Shown piece after piece: positions 30,497 to 41,000 of a stretch of DNA of 64,000 nt. The DNA comes from Candidatus Poseidoniaceae archaeon (GTDB taxonomy: Archaea; Thermoplasmatota; Poseidoniia; Poseidoniales; Poseidoniaceae). The translations under genes were made by a program, and so were the position numbers. The stretch's first letter is position 1; the number at the start of each line of letters is the position of its first letter. Location: NCBI GenBank assembly GCA_949372655.1, contig CASIAI010000001.1, forward strand, positions 423,510 through 487,509. Direction: 5' to 3'. Under the pieces are notes generated by a model. That model saw nothing but the letters and a program-made list of their open reading frames with translations, searched no databases and was not told the DNA's origin.

Positions 30497-31888
30497 ATGA
30501 CTAATTTTGAATCACTCGGTTTATCCGAAAAACTTCTAGAAGCCGTTGAAGCGGAAGGATACACAACTCCGACTCCTGTTCAAGAACAATCCATTCCACC
30601 TTTACTCGCTGGAAGAGATGTTCTAGGTGTCGCACAAACAGGAACAGGGAAAACAGCGGCGTTTGCACTACCTGTTCTTCAGATTATGAGTCGCTCTAAA
30701 AACCAAGGTAGAAGATATATTAGAGCCCTAATTCTCTCGCCTACTAGAGAATTAGCAGCACAGATTGGTGACCGGTTTTCAGCATACGGAGAAAATTTGA
30801 ATATTAAGCATAAAGTAATCTTTGGAGGAGTAAATCAAAATCCGCAAGTAAGAGCTTTGCAAAAAGGAATAGATGTATTAGTCGCTACCCCTGGTCGTTT
30901 ACTCGACCTGATTAATCAAGGTCATATAGATATAACAAGAGTTGAGTTCTTTGTTTTAGATGAAGCAGATCGAATGCTAGATATGGGATTCATCAGAGAT
31001 ATTAAGAAAGTTCTAAAATTACTACCAAATAAAAGGCAGAATCTTCTTTTCAGCGCCACTATGCCAAAATCTATTGCTGACTTAGCTGGTTCTTTCCTTC
31101 ATAATGCCATAATGATTGATGTCAGTCCGAAAGAAATTACAGTGGACCGTATCAAACAGAAAATTATGTTTGTTAGAAAGGCAGATAAACGCAGATTATT
31201 AGTCAATCTTATCAAAGAAGAAAAAGTCAGTTGTGGTATTATATTCACTCGAACTAAACATGGTGCAAATAGATTGGTTAAACAACTTGACCAAAGTAGA
31301 ATAAATGCTGCAGCGATTCATGGAAATAAAAGTCAAGGTGCTAGGACTAAGGCTCTGGCAGGATTCAAAAATGGAAGTATTCCCATATTAGTAGCAACAG
31401 ATATTGCAAGTAGAGGGATAGATGTAGAAGGTATTACTCATGTTTTCAACTATGACCTCCCCAATGAACCTGAAAGTTATGTTCACCGAATCGGTCGAAC
31501 CGCAAGAGCAGGTCGTTCTGGTATTGCTTACGGTTTCTGTGATGAATCAGAATCCGGTTATTTAGTTGGAATACAGCAATTAATTGGGCATGAAATTGAT
31601 ACTGATATAGATCATGAATTCCATTTTTCGGGAGCAATCCCCAAGCCAGATCAAAAACCAGGAAAAATCAAAGAAAATAAGTCTTCAAAGAAAAAATCTC
31701 AAAATAGACCTCGGAACAAAAAAGACTCCACTCAAAATCGTTCAAACCAAAGTGGACGCTCGAACTCTGATAATAACCAAAGGCCGCGACAAAATAATAG
31801 AAATTCAAGCCGAAATAGTAGTACACGAAGTTCAAACAATAATCACTCACGAGGAAATAATAGATCTCGCGACTCTAATAACCGTTAA
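30497..31888 (+). CDS. DEAD-box RNA helicase with basic Asn/Ser/Arg-rich tail
   Basis: AQTGTGKTAAFALPVL, PTRELAAQI, DEAD, SAT, HRIGRTARAG; tail RSNQSGRSNSDNNQRPRQNNRNSSRNSS. Confidence 0.95.
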   Translation: MTNFESLGLSEKLLEAVEAEGYTTPTPVQEQSIPPLLAGRDVLGVAQTGTGKTAAFALPVLQIMSRSKNQGRRYIRALILSPTRELAAQIGDRFSAYGENLNIKHKVIFGGVNQNPQVRALQKGIDVLVATPGRLLDLINQGHIDITRVEFFVLDEADRMLDMGFIRDIKKVLKLLPNKRQNLLFSATMPKSIADLAGSFLHNAIMIDVSPKEITVDRIKQKIMFVRKADKRRLLVNLIKEEKVSCGIIFTRTKHGANRLVKQLDQSRINAAAIHGNKSQGARTKALAGFKNGSIPILVATDIASRGIDVEGITHVFNYDLPNEPESYVHRIGRTARAGRSGIAYGFCDESESGYLVGIQQLIGHEIDTDIDHEFHFSGAIPKPDQKPGKIKENKSSKKKSQNRPRNKKDSTQNRSNQSGRSNSDNNQRPRQNNRNSSRNSSTRSSNNNHSRGNNRSRDSNNR

Positions 31889-31899
31889 TTCGTTTTGAA

Positions 31900-32325
31900 T
31901 CAGCAACATCCATCTTCACGCATTGGAGCACCAACAAAAGATACTTTGTCTACAGACGGAGTATCTTGAAGTTGTTCGATAACTTGTCGGAAATTGGATG
32001 CTGTACCAATTGCCTGCATAACATCAACACATGTATGGCTATGCTTTAAGCAACTGTGATTATATGTTGCGACATCAAGCTGATGGGAATGCCTAATATC
32101 TAATAATTTTCTTTCTATACCATGCTGATAATAAACTATCAGATGTCCTTCGATAACTTGGTCATCTGCCATGTTTTTTAGTTCACCACGTTGTTGTATT
32201 TCTGCGAAAAATAAGGCTGCATCACGTAAAAATCTACTACGGTTTTGATATCCCGAATCTTTGATTAAATCTTCTAAGATATTAGCAAACTCTTTGTCAG
32301 CACTGAAAGAGATAATTTGGCTCAT
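31900..32325 (-). CDS. NikR-like ribbon-helix-helix metalloregulator
   Basis: RHH N-terminus (ISFSADKEFANILEDLIKDSGYQNRSRFLRDAA) and ACT-like C-terminus with RHSHQLDVATYNHSCLKHSHTC; ends GCC. Confidence 0.8.
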   Translation of the reverse strand: MSQIISFSADKEFANILEDLIKDSGYQNRSRFLRDAALFFAEIQQRGELKNMADDQVIEGHLIVYYQHGIERKLLDIRHSHQLDVATYNHSCLKHSHTCVDVMQAIGTASNFRQVIEQLQDTPSVDKVSFVGAPMREDGCC

Positions 32326-32371
32326 AATCAGTGCTCTCGCCCCTACTAATAATAATTATCGCATACCTAAT

Positions 32372-32397
32372 TATTAACTTATATTAAATAGTTAATA
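32372..32397. promoter_or_regulatory. Perfect 8-bp inverted repeat TATTAACT-N10-AGTTAATA between nikR-like and znuA-like genes
   Basis: Arms are exact reverse complements in the divergent intergenic region. Confidence 0.55.
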
Positions 32398-32411
32398 GCA
32401 AACGGCGCTGC

Positions 32412-34829
32412 ATGAAGACCAATTGGCATAGAGCTGTTTTGCTGAGTTTATTGATGATTTTTTCTAGCCTTGCAGGATGTTTAGAAGATGAGACAACCAC
32501 AGAAGAACCGTCCAGTAGTGATTCGGAAAATAATACCGATAATAGTAACAACACTGGAAATATTTCCGTCAATGAAACTATTATAGCAGATTATGGTAAC
32601 ATAATGGTCTCTACTTACCACGTTGCTCAACTCGTTTCAGCAATAGTCGGGCCTACTGCAAATGTAGAGCTTATGAGTACATCTAACATACCAGTTCATG
32701 ACTATACACCTTCACTTCAAGACACCTTGAGGCTTGCCAACAGTGATATCTTTTTCTACCATGGATTAGACCTAGAGCCGTGGGTTGCTGATACATTATC
32801 TGTCTTAGGCAGCGATGCACCCCCAGCTTATGCTACCCACACCATGCCAACTGGAGAAACAACTCCTGATTTCCAATCACTCCTGGTCAGCGACCTTTGT
32901 AAGCAACTATCTGAAGGTACAAGAGAATCTAACACCTTGATGAGTTATGAGAGCCAGGCACCTCAACTTGAGATCCACTTGGAAAGAGGAGTTCAAAGTT
33001 TAACTTTCCCTGCTGCAGATACCAGTCATGAAGGTCACGACCACGGTGACGAACACGATGATGACCACGGTGACGAACACGATGACGACCATGATGACCA
33101 CGGTGACGAACACGATGACGACCATGATGACCACGGTGACGAACACGATGAAGAGCACCACATTGTTGCAGTGTTGTTCCCTAATAATACTTCGATGATG
33201 TTTGAAACCGACCACGATATGTTGCCTGAAAATGCGACTGGATGGAATCTTACGACAGTCGCTATGTATGAAAACAACGTCATACTAAACTATTCTCTAT
33301 CTACCTGGGGCAACTACTTGACCGGAATTAACGGTGTTGAAGCAACAAGTGATTGGTGGTGGTCGTTGTATGTATGGAACGAGACAGGTGAAACATGGGA
33401 TTACAGTAATTTAGGAATAGATTCTGTGATGATGAATGAAACAGAACATATTGCATGGGCTGCATCTAACTCAAGACTATCTATGTTACCTACTCCTGAA
33501 GACCATCACGATGAAGATGGGCATGATGATGAGCATGGTGACGATCACGATGACCATGATAATCACGAAGGCCACAACCATGCAGAGCCAGAGAAAGTTA
33601 TCGAAAATCCTACGGGTTGCCCTGTAGACACTATAATTTCCATATTACATCTCGAAAAGGGTGAATATGTCGTCGAATTTGAGACAAATTCTTCTAATAT
33701 CACTACTTTTGATATTGCAGCTCTTCCAATGCTAGGTGGACACGCCCATCATGACCATGAAGGCCATGGCGATGAAGCAGGACATGATGACCACTCTGAT
33801 GAATCGGGGCATGATGACCATACTGGTGAAGAAGGACATGATAACCACTCTGATGAATCAGGGCATGATGACCATACTGGTGAAGAAGGACATGATAACC
33901 ACTCTGATGAATCAGGGCATGATGACCATGGCGACCATGAGGAGTACCCATTTTGCCATAATACAGAAACTCATGAAAATACTGAACATACCAACAGGTC
34001 TGACTGTGAAACAGCCGGGCATTTGTGGATGGAAGGAGAACCAAATGATGGTAAACTTGGTTTCTTAACAATACATGTTGAGAATGAAGGTGACTATGGA
34101 TTTGCATTACCGTCTTACATTACAGCACATATTCTATTGGGCGAAGGTGGACATGATGACCACGCAGGGCATGACGACCACGCTGATGAAGCAGGACATG
34201 ATGACCACACAGGGCATGACGACCACGCTGATGAAGCAGGACATGATGACCATGAAGGAGAATCCAATCTCGCAGCAAATCAAGATGAGGAAGAATTCCA
34301 ATATGACCCACACAGCTGGCTAGACCCTGTGTCTTTCAAGGCTCAAACAAACTTGGTTCTTGAAGCATTGATTGAACAATTCCCAGAAGGAAATGAAACC
34401 TTTACTGCTAATGCACAAGAATTCATGCTAGAATTAGATAGAATACATCTTGGTTATACTGCTGCATTTGGACCTACAAGTACATGTACTACCAATTTAG
34501 TTTCAGCTAACCATAATGCATACTCATACATCACAGTACGCTATGGAATAGAATTCGTTACAGTTCACGGCTTGGATCCTGAAGGAGAACCATCAATAGC
34601 AGACATTACTGAAGTGATAAATAAAATCAATGAAGAGCAAATCAATGTGCTATACATAGAGGAATATACACAACGCAGTGCGGTAGATAGTATCGTAGAA
34701 GCGACTGGCGTTGAAGTTCTATATCTGTATACAATGGAAATGGCACCTTCTGATGATAATGATAATTATATAACAATGATGAATAAGAATCTCGAAAACT
34801 TGAAAACCGGTATGGGATGCACTGCTTGA
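32412..34829 (+). CDS. znuA: ZnuA-like metal ABC transporter substrate-binding lipoprotein with very large His/Asp-rich insertions
   Basis: Lipobox SSLAGC; N-half TYHVAQLVSAIVG...PVHDYTPS; C-half DPHSWLDPVSFKAQTNLV...VSANHNAYSYI...IEEYTQRSAVDSI; next to ZnuC/ZnuB. Confidence 0.85.
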   Translation: MKTNWHRAVLLSLLMIFSSLAGCLEDETTTEEPSSSDSENNTDNSNNTGNISVNETIIADYGNIMVSTYHVAQLVSAIVGPTANVELMSTSNIPVHDYTPSLQDTLRLANSDIFFYHGLDLEPWVADTLSVLGSDAPPAYATHTMPTGETTPDFQSLLVSDLCKQLSEGTRESNTLMSYESQAPQLEIHLERGVQSLTFPAADTSHEGHDHGDEHDDDHGDEHDDDHDDHGDEHDDDHDDHGDEHDEEHHIVAVLFPNNTSMMFETDHDMLPENATGWNLTTVAMYENNVILNYSLSTWGNYLTGINGVEATSDWWWSLYVWNETGETWDYSNLGIDSVMMNETEHIAWAASNSRLSMLPTPEDHHDEDGHDDEHGDDHDDHDNHEGHNHAEPEKVIENPTGCPVDTIISILHLEKGEYVVEFETNSSNITTFDIAALPMLGGHAHHDHEGHGDEAGHDDHSDESGHDDHTGEEGHDNHSDESGHDDHTGEEGHDNHSDESGHDDHGDHEEYPFCHNTETHENTEHTNRSDCETAGHLWMEGEPNDGKLGFLTIHVENEGDYGFALPSYITAHILLGEGGHDDHAGHDDHADEAGHDDHTGHDDHADEAGHDDHEGESNLAANQDEEEFQYDPHSWLDPVSFKAQTNLVLEALIEQFPEGNETFTANAQEFMLELDRIHLGYTAAFGPTSTCTTNLVSANHNAYSYITVRYGIEFVTVHGLDPEGEPSIADITEVINKINEEQINVLYIEEYTQRSAVDSIVEATGVEVLYLYTMEMAPSDDNDNYITMMNKNLENLKTGMGCTA
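33025..33162 (+). repeat. Tandem repeat encoding HDDDHDDHGDE units (33-nt core)
   Basis: gacgaacacgatgacgaccatgatgaccacggt repeated. Confidence 0.85.
33776..33935 (+). repeat. 54-nt tandem repeat encoding GHDDHSDES/GHDDHTGEE units
   Basis: tctgatgaatcagggcatgatgaccatactggtgaagaaggacatgataaccac repeats about 2.5 times. Confidence 0.85.
34149..34251 (+). repeat. 45-nt tandem repeat encoding GHDDHxGHDDHADEA units
   Basis: ggacatgatgaccacgcagggcatgacgaccacgctgatgaagca repeated. Confidence 0.8.
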
Positions 34830-34879
34830 TAAAATAATTATCACAATACATTTATGTTAATCAATATGAGGCATGATTA

Positions 34880-35725
34880 GTGGAAACTTTGCAGCGAAGT
34901 CCTATTTTGAATTGTCAAGAAGAGATTCTTAACGTTTCAGCTTTATCTGTTTTCCGTTCAGGCAGTAAAGTAATTGAGGATATTAATCTATCAGTTAACT
35001 GTGGAGAGTTTATCGGAATTGTAGGGCCTAACGGTGGCGGTAAGAGTACGTTAATCCTAACAATACTTGGAGTGCTCAAACCAAAAACTGGTTCTGTGAA
35101 AATATATGATGAGTCACCACTGTCTAAAAACGTCATTGGTAAAGTCGGGTGGGTTCCTCAAACCGCATCTAAATTACCTACTAATGTTCAGATTACTGTG
35201 AAGGAGTTTATCCGATTAGGAGTAATTACTAAAAGATCTTTTTATCAATTAGGTAAGCAACAAAAGGAAAAGGTTGAAAAAATAATTAAGGTTGTTGGAC
35301 TTGAAGAATACGCCAATACTAGAATTACCCATTTATCAGGCGGTCAACGGCAACGTGCAGCGATAGGTAAAGCATTAGTATCTGATGCAGATTTGATTTT
35401 GATGGATGAACCTATGGTAGGTGTTGACCGTGAATCTAGAAATTCAATAATGAAATTACTCGGTGGATTGTGCCATCAACAAAATAAAACAATAGTAATG
35501 ATTTCTCATGATTTAGCAGGCATGAAGCAAACCGTTCATCGTATGATTTACCTTGAAGAAAAAATAAGATTTGATGGTCCAACCTCAGAGTTCCCAGAAC
35601 TATCAAGCCTTGCACAGTTGAGAGGAATCGAATATACTATTGGTGAGATAGAAACATCTGAACAAAAAAGTTCAGATAATGAAGCGCAAATAATTCTTGT
35701 TCCAGGGAGCAGAGGTGAGAAATAA
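34880..35725 (+). CDS. znuC: Zinc/manganese-type ABC transporter ATPase (GTG start)
   Basis: GPNGGGKST Walker A, LSGGQRQR signature, LILMDEP Walker B. Confidence 0.9.
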   Translation: METLQRSPILNCQEEILNVSALSVFRSGSKVIEDINLSVNCGEFIGIVGPNGGGKSTLILTILGVLKPKTGSVKIYDESPLSKNVIGKVGWVPQTASKLPTNVQITVKEFIRLGVITKRSFYQLGKQQKEKVEKIIKVVGLEEYANTRITHLSGGQRQRAAIGKALVSDADLILMDEPMVGVDRESRNSIMKLLGGLCHQQNKTIVMISHDLAGMKQTVHRMIYLEEKIRFDGPTSEFPELSSLAQLRGIEYTIGEIETSEQKSSDNEAQIILVPGSRGEK

Positions 35726-36642
35726 TGGGGTTAGGCACCTGGATAATTGAATTGATAAGTCCATTTTTAGAGTTTTTAGGACCATACCTACCTGGAGATT
35801 TCTTCCCATCGTATTTTCTTTATGGATGGTTACATCGACCGTTAATGGCTTCTTTAATAGTGGCCATAGTTGCTGGCTTTCTTGGTACTTTCTTACTCAT
35901 TAAAAATTTGGCTTTGATCGGTGATGGATTAGCGCACGTATCATTTGGAGGTATTGCTATAGGATTGGTTTATGGTGGCCTAGGCCCACTTTGGTATGCT
36001 TTGATCTTTAGTATTCTTGCTGCGGTTTTAATCGACCAATTACAGACACGCGGAATTATAACTGGGGATGCTGCAATCGCTATTTTCTTAACAGGTATGC
36101 TTGGACTTGGATTGGTCGTTATGCGGATTTGGGGGGGAGCCGCAAATGCAACTATTGATGGATATCTTTATGGTAATATCAACATAGTTGATGAACAAAG
36201 TTTTGACCTTATTGCTACTATCTGTATTATCGGTTATGTTTCGATGCTTGCATTGTATCAAAGTTTGTTATCAATAGCAATTGACCCGATTGCAGCTAAA
36301 GTGCAAGGATTACCAGTTCGTTCAATCAGTCTTTATTTTAGCGTATTAACTGCTGCTATTGTAGTTAGTATGGTACAAATTGTGGGTGTCTTACTGGTTA
36401 CTGCTTTGCTAGTAGCACCTGCTGCTACAGCGCAGTTAATCGGTAAAAGTTTCCGTTCATGTACAATTCTAGCCCAAGTAATAGGGGTAATAACTGTACT
36501 ACTTGGATTATACTTTTCTGCAGAATACGATACAGGAAGTGGTTCTATGATCGCCTTAGTTGCAGCGGCAATCTTTGCTATAGTTGCTATCTTTATGATG
36601 GTTGTAAGAAATTTGTTTAATCCAGAAGACAACGCCAGCTAA
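35725..36642 (+). CDS. znuB: Zinc/manganese-type ABC transporter permease
   Basis: ABC-3 family: LALIGDGLAHVSFGGIAIG...VVSMVQIVGVLLVTALLVAPAATA; start overlaps znuC stop (taATG). Confidence 0.9.
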   Translation: MGLGTWIIELISPFLEFLGPYLPGDFFPSYFLYGWLHRPLMASLIVAIVAGFLGTFLLIKNLALIGDGLAHVSFGGIAIGLVYGGLGPLWYALIFSILAAVLIDQLQTRGIITGDAAIAIFLTGMLGLGLVVMRIWGGAANATIDGYLYGNINIVDEQSFDLIATICIIGYVSMLALYQSLLSIAIDPIAAKVQGLPVRSISLYFSVLTAAIVVSMVQIVGVLLVTALLVAPAATAQLIGKSFRSCTILAQVIGVITVLLGLYFSAEYDTGSGSMIALVAAAIFAIVAIFMMVVRNLFNPEDNAS

Positions 36643-36835
36643 TCTTCTTAAAAGTTCAGATTAGTTGAATCCTACAAAATTATGAAAGTTGTTATCACTC
36701 TTCGAATATCGATTTATTAGCCAAATAATTAGATTATAGATTACACTAATGCTTAATTTATAGAAAGGCTATAATTAACCTCGATTCTTTTCGGAATTTA
36801 TTATTCCAAAGAAATTGGAACTGAAACTAGTTCAA

Positions 36836-37006
36836 TTAGTCCTCATTCCAGTTTTCAATTGCTTGGGTTGCAAGAATCAAAGTTGGGGCCCATAGACCTA
36901 CGAAGATTCCTAAATCTTTTTCTTCACTAATGAAGTAAATATACAACGATAGTGCTACTGATAACATGCTTGCTATAAATCCGATTTTTGATATTTGTCC
37001 ACTCAT
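36836..37006 (-). CDS. 56-aa small membrane protein (not in supplied ORF track)
   Basis: MSGQISKIGFIASMLSVALSLYIYFISEEKDLGIFVGLWAPTLILATQAIENWNED*; ATG start, two hydrophobic segments. Confidence 0.6.
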   Translation of the reverse strand: MSGQISKIGFIASMLSVALSLYIYFISEEKDLGIFVGLWAPTLILATQAIENWNED

Positions 37007-37105
37007 AATGTTTCACCTTGTCTGATTTAAGCAGCCAAGTACTATTAATATGATGTATCTCTAAGAGAACAATATTACTATAATCACTGTTTAAATTGTA
37101 AACCG

Positions 37106-38086
37106 CTATACTTCTACCATAGGTCTGCTTGAACCACAAGATGGACACAACTGTTCCTCGCTATCGCCATAATCATGCTTACAAGCAGGACACTTTGAAG
37201 CAAGTTCTAATTTGCCCATACTTTCAACACTTTCACCTTGTAGTGAAATATACCCACTATCGATATTTCCAATCATGTATTTACCAGCACCACCGATTCG
37301 AAGCAGTACATCTGGAGGTAATGTTACCGTCCCAGTATCATCTATGATTAATTCTCTTCCTTCTGAAAGGTCTTCAACGTCAACTCCTTCACCATGTTCA
37401 GCAACAAATCTACCGTCTCTTAATTCTAAAGAACGATTAGCAAATGCAGCCACTTCTTTAGAGTGAGTAACAATCAAGAACGAAACACCATCGTTTTCAT
37501 GTAAGTCTTTGAATAAAGCCAGTACTTCTCGACTAGTAATTGGATCTAGTGCACCTGTAGGCTCATCTGCTAGAATCAGTCTTGGTTTGGTAATCAATGC
37601 TCTAGCGATCGCAACCCTTTGTTGTTCTCCACCACTAAGTCGCATTGGTAATGCTTTAGCGCGGTGCAGAATTCCTAACTTATCTAACATCGCATCCGCT
37701 AATTTTAGGGCTTTTCTAGATGATATTCCTTGGTGCCTTAATGGCTGAGCAACATTGTCTCTAGCATTCATATTAGGAAGTAAATTTCCATCTTGGAATA
37801 TGAAGGAGACCGTTTTCTGCCTAAGATGAACTAATTCAGGCCCACTAAGACGTGTCATATTCTTACCCGCAAGGAATACTGAACCGGCACTTGCTTTCAT
37901 CAGTCCGCCAAGACACTTCATAAGAGTAGATTTTCCTGAACCTGAAGGTCCAACTACTGCTATTGCTTCTCCTGCTTTAACATCGATATGCAAACCCCTT
38001 AGAGCAACTACGTTACCATCCTCGGCTTTAGATTCATATACATGATACAATGCTTGGGCTTTTAGGATACTATCAACCACTTTCAT
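37106..38086 (-). CDS. LolD/MacB-type ABC ATPase with C-terminal zinc ribbon
   Basis: GPSGSGKST, LSGGEQQRVAIARAL, LILADEPTGALD; C-terminal CPACKHDYGDSEEQLCPSCG. Confidence 0.9.
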   Translation of the reverse strand: MKVVDSILKAQALYHVYESKAEDGNVVALRGLHIDVKAGEAIAVVGPSGSGKSTLMKCLGGLMKASAGSVFLAGKNMTRLSGPELVHLRQKTVSFIFQDGNLLPNMNARDNVAQPLRHQGISSRKALKLADAMLDKLGILHRAKALPMRLSGGEQQRVAIARALITKPRLILADEPTGALDPITSREVLALFKDLHENDGVSFLIVTHSKEVAAFANRSLELRDGRFVAEHGEGVDVEDLSEGRELIIDDTGTVTLPPDVLLRIGGAGKYMIGNIDSGYISLQGESVESMGKLELASKCPACKHDYGDSEEQLCPSCGSSRPMVEV

Positions 38087-41000
38087 TCCCCCTTCAAGAC
38101 CATTGCAAGGTCAGACTTCAACGCTCTGCGTGTAGTGACAAGTAATGCCATTACTACTGCAGCAAAAACGGATAGTGAGACAAATCCAAGTTGTAACCAA
38201 GGATAAACCAATTCTCTCCGAATACTTGTTGATGTACCACCAAATATTCCGAAAATAAATCCAAATACATCAAAGAATCCATTGAAAGAAAAGGCTAGAC
38301 CAATTCCAAGAACCAAACCTAATACCATTGAGACCACAATAATAGATAAAATCTCAAACAGTACTAATCGTAAGATTTGGTTTGGACTGGCTCCAATTGC
38401 TTGAAGAACTGCCAACTCTTTCTTTCTTTGATTTAGAACTAGAGACAAGAATACGAAACTGGAGGCAACTGCTGCTATACTAGCAACTACAAATTGCAAG
38501 GAAAGAAGACCCGGTGTTCCAAATATCAAACCTCCATTTCGTTCTACGGTTTTATGTTCACTTGCCCAATCAATTACTCCAGCAACTCTAGAATCCGCTT
38601 CAATGTTTGAACCGAGTGTTTCCAAGTCTTCGTCTTCAACTCCATCAACCTGGAAAATCCATGTTGTAGAATTATGATTAGATGAACGATTTTCTCCAAC
38701 TAAAGACCTCCATGCTGATTCACCAATTATCAACTCACTATCAATAGTAGTAGTTGAAATCCCTGGAATATACTTGTGAAGCCCCATGTATTCTAATGTT
38801 ATATTATGAGGGGTTACAATGAATTCTACCTCTACTCCATCAGCAAAAATCGGAGCTGCTAATGGAGTTGGAATAAATGAACCTCCAGAGGCACATTCAG
38901 TATCATTAGCCATAGTTTCGTCTGGGCAAGTAGCATTACCAAGAATCGCTTGTGAAAAGTCAACTTCACCGAATAATCCAGCCATATTGGCACCACTAAG
39001 GTTTGCTTGAATCATAGATCCTTCTGTAAGTTCAACGATGATTGTATTAATTAAATTAGCATCTTGAAGATTAGCATTATCTAAATTAGTGCCTACTAAT
39101 ATTGACTCACTTAGATTTGAACCTTGGAGATTTGCTCCAGAAAGATTCGCTCCGCTGAAGTCTAGGCGACTGAGATTTCTATAACTCAAATCTTGTCCTG
39201 AAAAATCAACGTCGCTCAAATCTAGATTCATCAGTTCTGTATATTCCAAGAATAATTCGAATGGGTCAATATCATCTGTACTATTTACGAATCTAAAGGA
39301 AACCTCATCCCAGGTAAATTCTAATATCTCAAATTGTTTATCACCTTCTTCCAAGAGAACATCATCTAAATTGTCCCCTTTACCGCCATCAGAACCTGCA
39401 AGTTTCAAAGTATAGGATGAGTCCTCACCTGCAGTAAAACCAACATTAGAATATGCGTCTAAAGCATCTGAAACATCGGTTCCCGGGATAGATTGTTCAT
39501 TCCATTTCAATACTTCATCACTATCGTCAAGAATAACCCATGTTCGAAGTGTATCTCCACCTTCTGATGGTTTTAACAAAATACTTGGGACTGTCGTAGC
39601 AATAGCAGTTGCACTACCATCATATATTTCATTGAATATAGAAAGAGCCTGTGACTGGTTTTGAGGATTCTCATAAGTCACTTGTATATCAGAACCAACT
39701 GTAGCATCTACAGTTCTTTCATCAACAAGTGTGCCGGTATATCCTTGAACTGCGGCCAAGGTTACAATTGAGAGAGTCAAAAGCATGATTACTGCTAATC
39801 GATTTACTGATTCAGTCGAACCAGAGCCTTTCAAACCTCTCTTAACATCTTTCAAAAGTGGTGAACGTCCGAATAATAATTGCATTATTTTAGGCCCTTT
39901 GGCTCCAATTCTTCCAAGTAGTAATGCGCCTCCAATCCAAAGGAGGAATGGTCCAAATATACCTAGAAGACCTTCGAAGAAGAAATTAGAAACTATTCCA
40001 TCTTCACTACCGTTCATTTCCAGCCAAGTGTCTATCACAGAGACAAGTCCGAAAAGGAAACATAGCCAATGAAGCCACCTCTTAGGTTCATTTTCTTGAA
40101 TAAAACTCTTGACCCCTTCTTCAATCTCTAATTCGATGAATTTCTGAGAGCGCTTACGGCCGAAAAGAAGAGCGAGACCAAGTGTCGAAAGGGCGGTAAA
40201 CATAGTTGCACCAAAACTTAGGGCAGGGTCAATATCATACTCACCTGTTCTAAATTCCATGAAACCAACTGCTGAAAGAACAACAGGTACAGAGAACATA
40301 GCCAAAAGATAACCTGCAATCCAAGCAACAGTAGAGAATACTGCTAGTTCCAAAAGTACCATGCCTTGAAGTCCTGAACTATTAGCACCTATAACACGAT
40401 GTATACTGATCTCTTTACGACGTTGCTCTAGCGATAATATCAATCCATAAACAAGGACTGCCAAAGACATTACGACAATTGGAACCATGATGATATAGTC
40501 AAATATCTGAATTAGACCAAGGAAAATGTTTAGGAAAATTATAGTCCCTCCAACTATATCTGTGTAAAATAAATCTACTCCCTCTGATGTGTAATTCTCA
40601 GACATAATATCGCTCTTGAGAACATTTAGCCAATCTTGAGCATCATCGGTTGAAGTTGTAGGCAACTGACTTCTATCGATAGTCAACCCGAGGTACATAT
40701 GGTCATAATCCATCAAAGTGGCTCTTTCACCTTCGCTTAGAGCGGTCCAAGTAGTGAATATCGGGTTTGGTCCCAAAGTTGGATTTCCAAGGTCCCAAGG
40801 CTGATAAATACCAACAACGGTCATATTTGTCATTATAATAGATTGACGACAGTATATCTTACCATTCGGTGATGCAGATGCCACCCCTGGACATGATTCA
40901 ACTAATTCTACTCCGCCTGTATCGAAAAATTCGCTATCCACCACGTATACAAATTCTACTGCTTCTAAGACATCTCCGACTTCTGCTTTGGCTTGAGAAG

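Noticed and set aside
33025-34258. Repeat arrays considered as CRISPR
   Set aside because: Repeats are contiguous, in frame and encode His/Asp peptides; no unique spacers and no cas genes.
33000-34311. Minus-strand and alternate-frame ORFs in the His-rich znuA region
   Set aside because: Low-complexity frames created by the GAT/CAC repeats; the plus-strand lipoprotein frame explains the region.
36927-37148. 73-aa minus-strand ORF in the ORF track
   Set aside because: Overlaps the better-supported 56-aa membrane microprotein in another frame; start inside the downstream ABC gene end.
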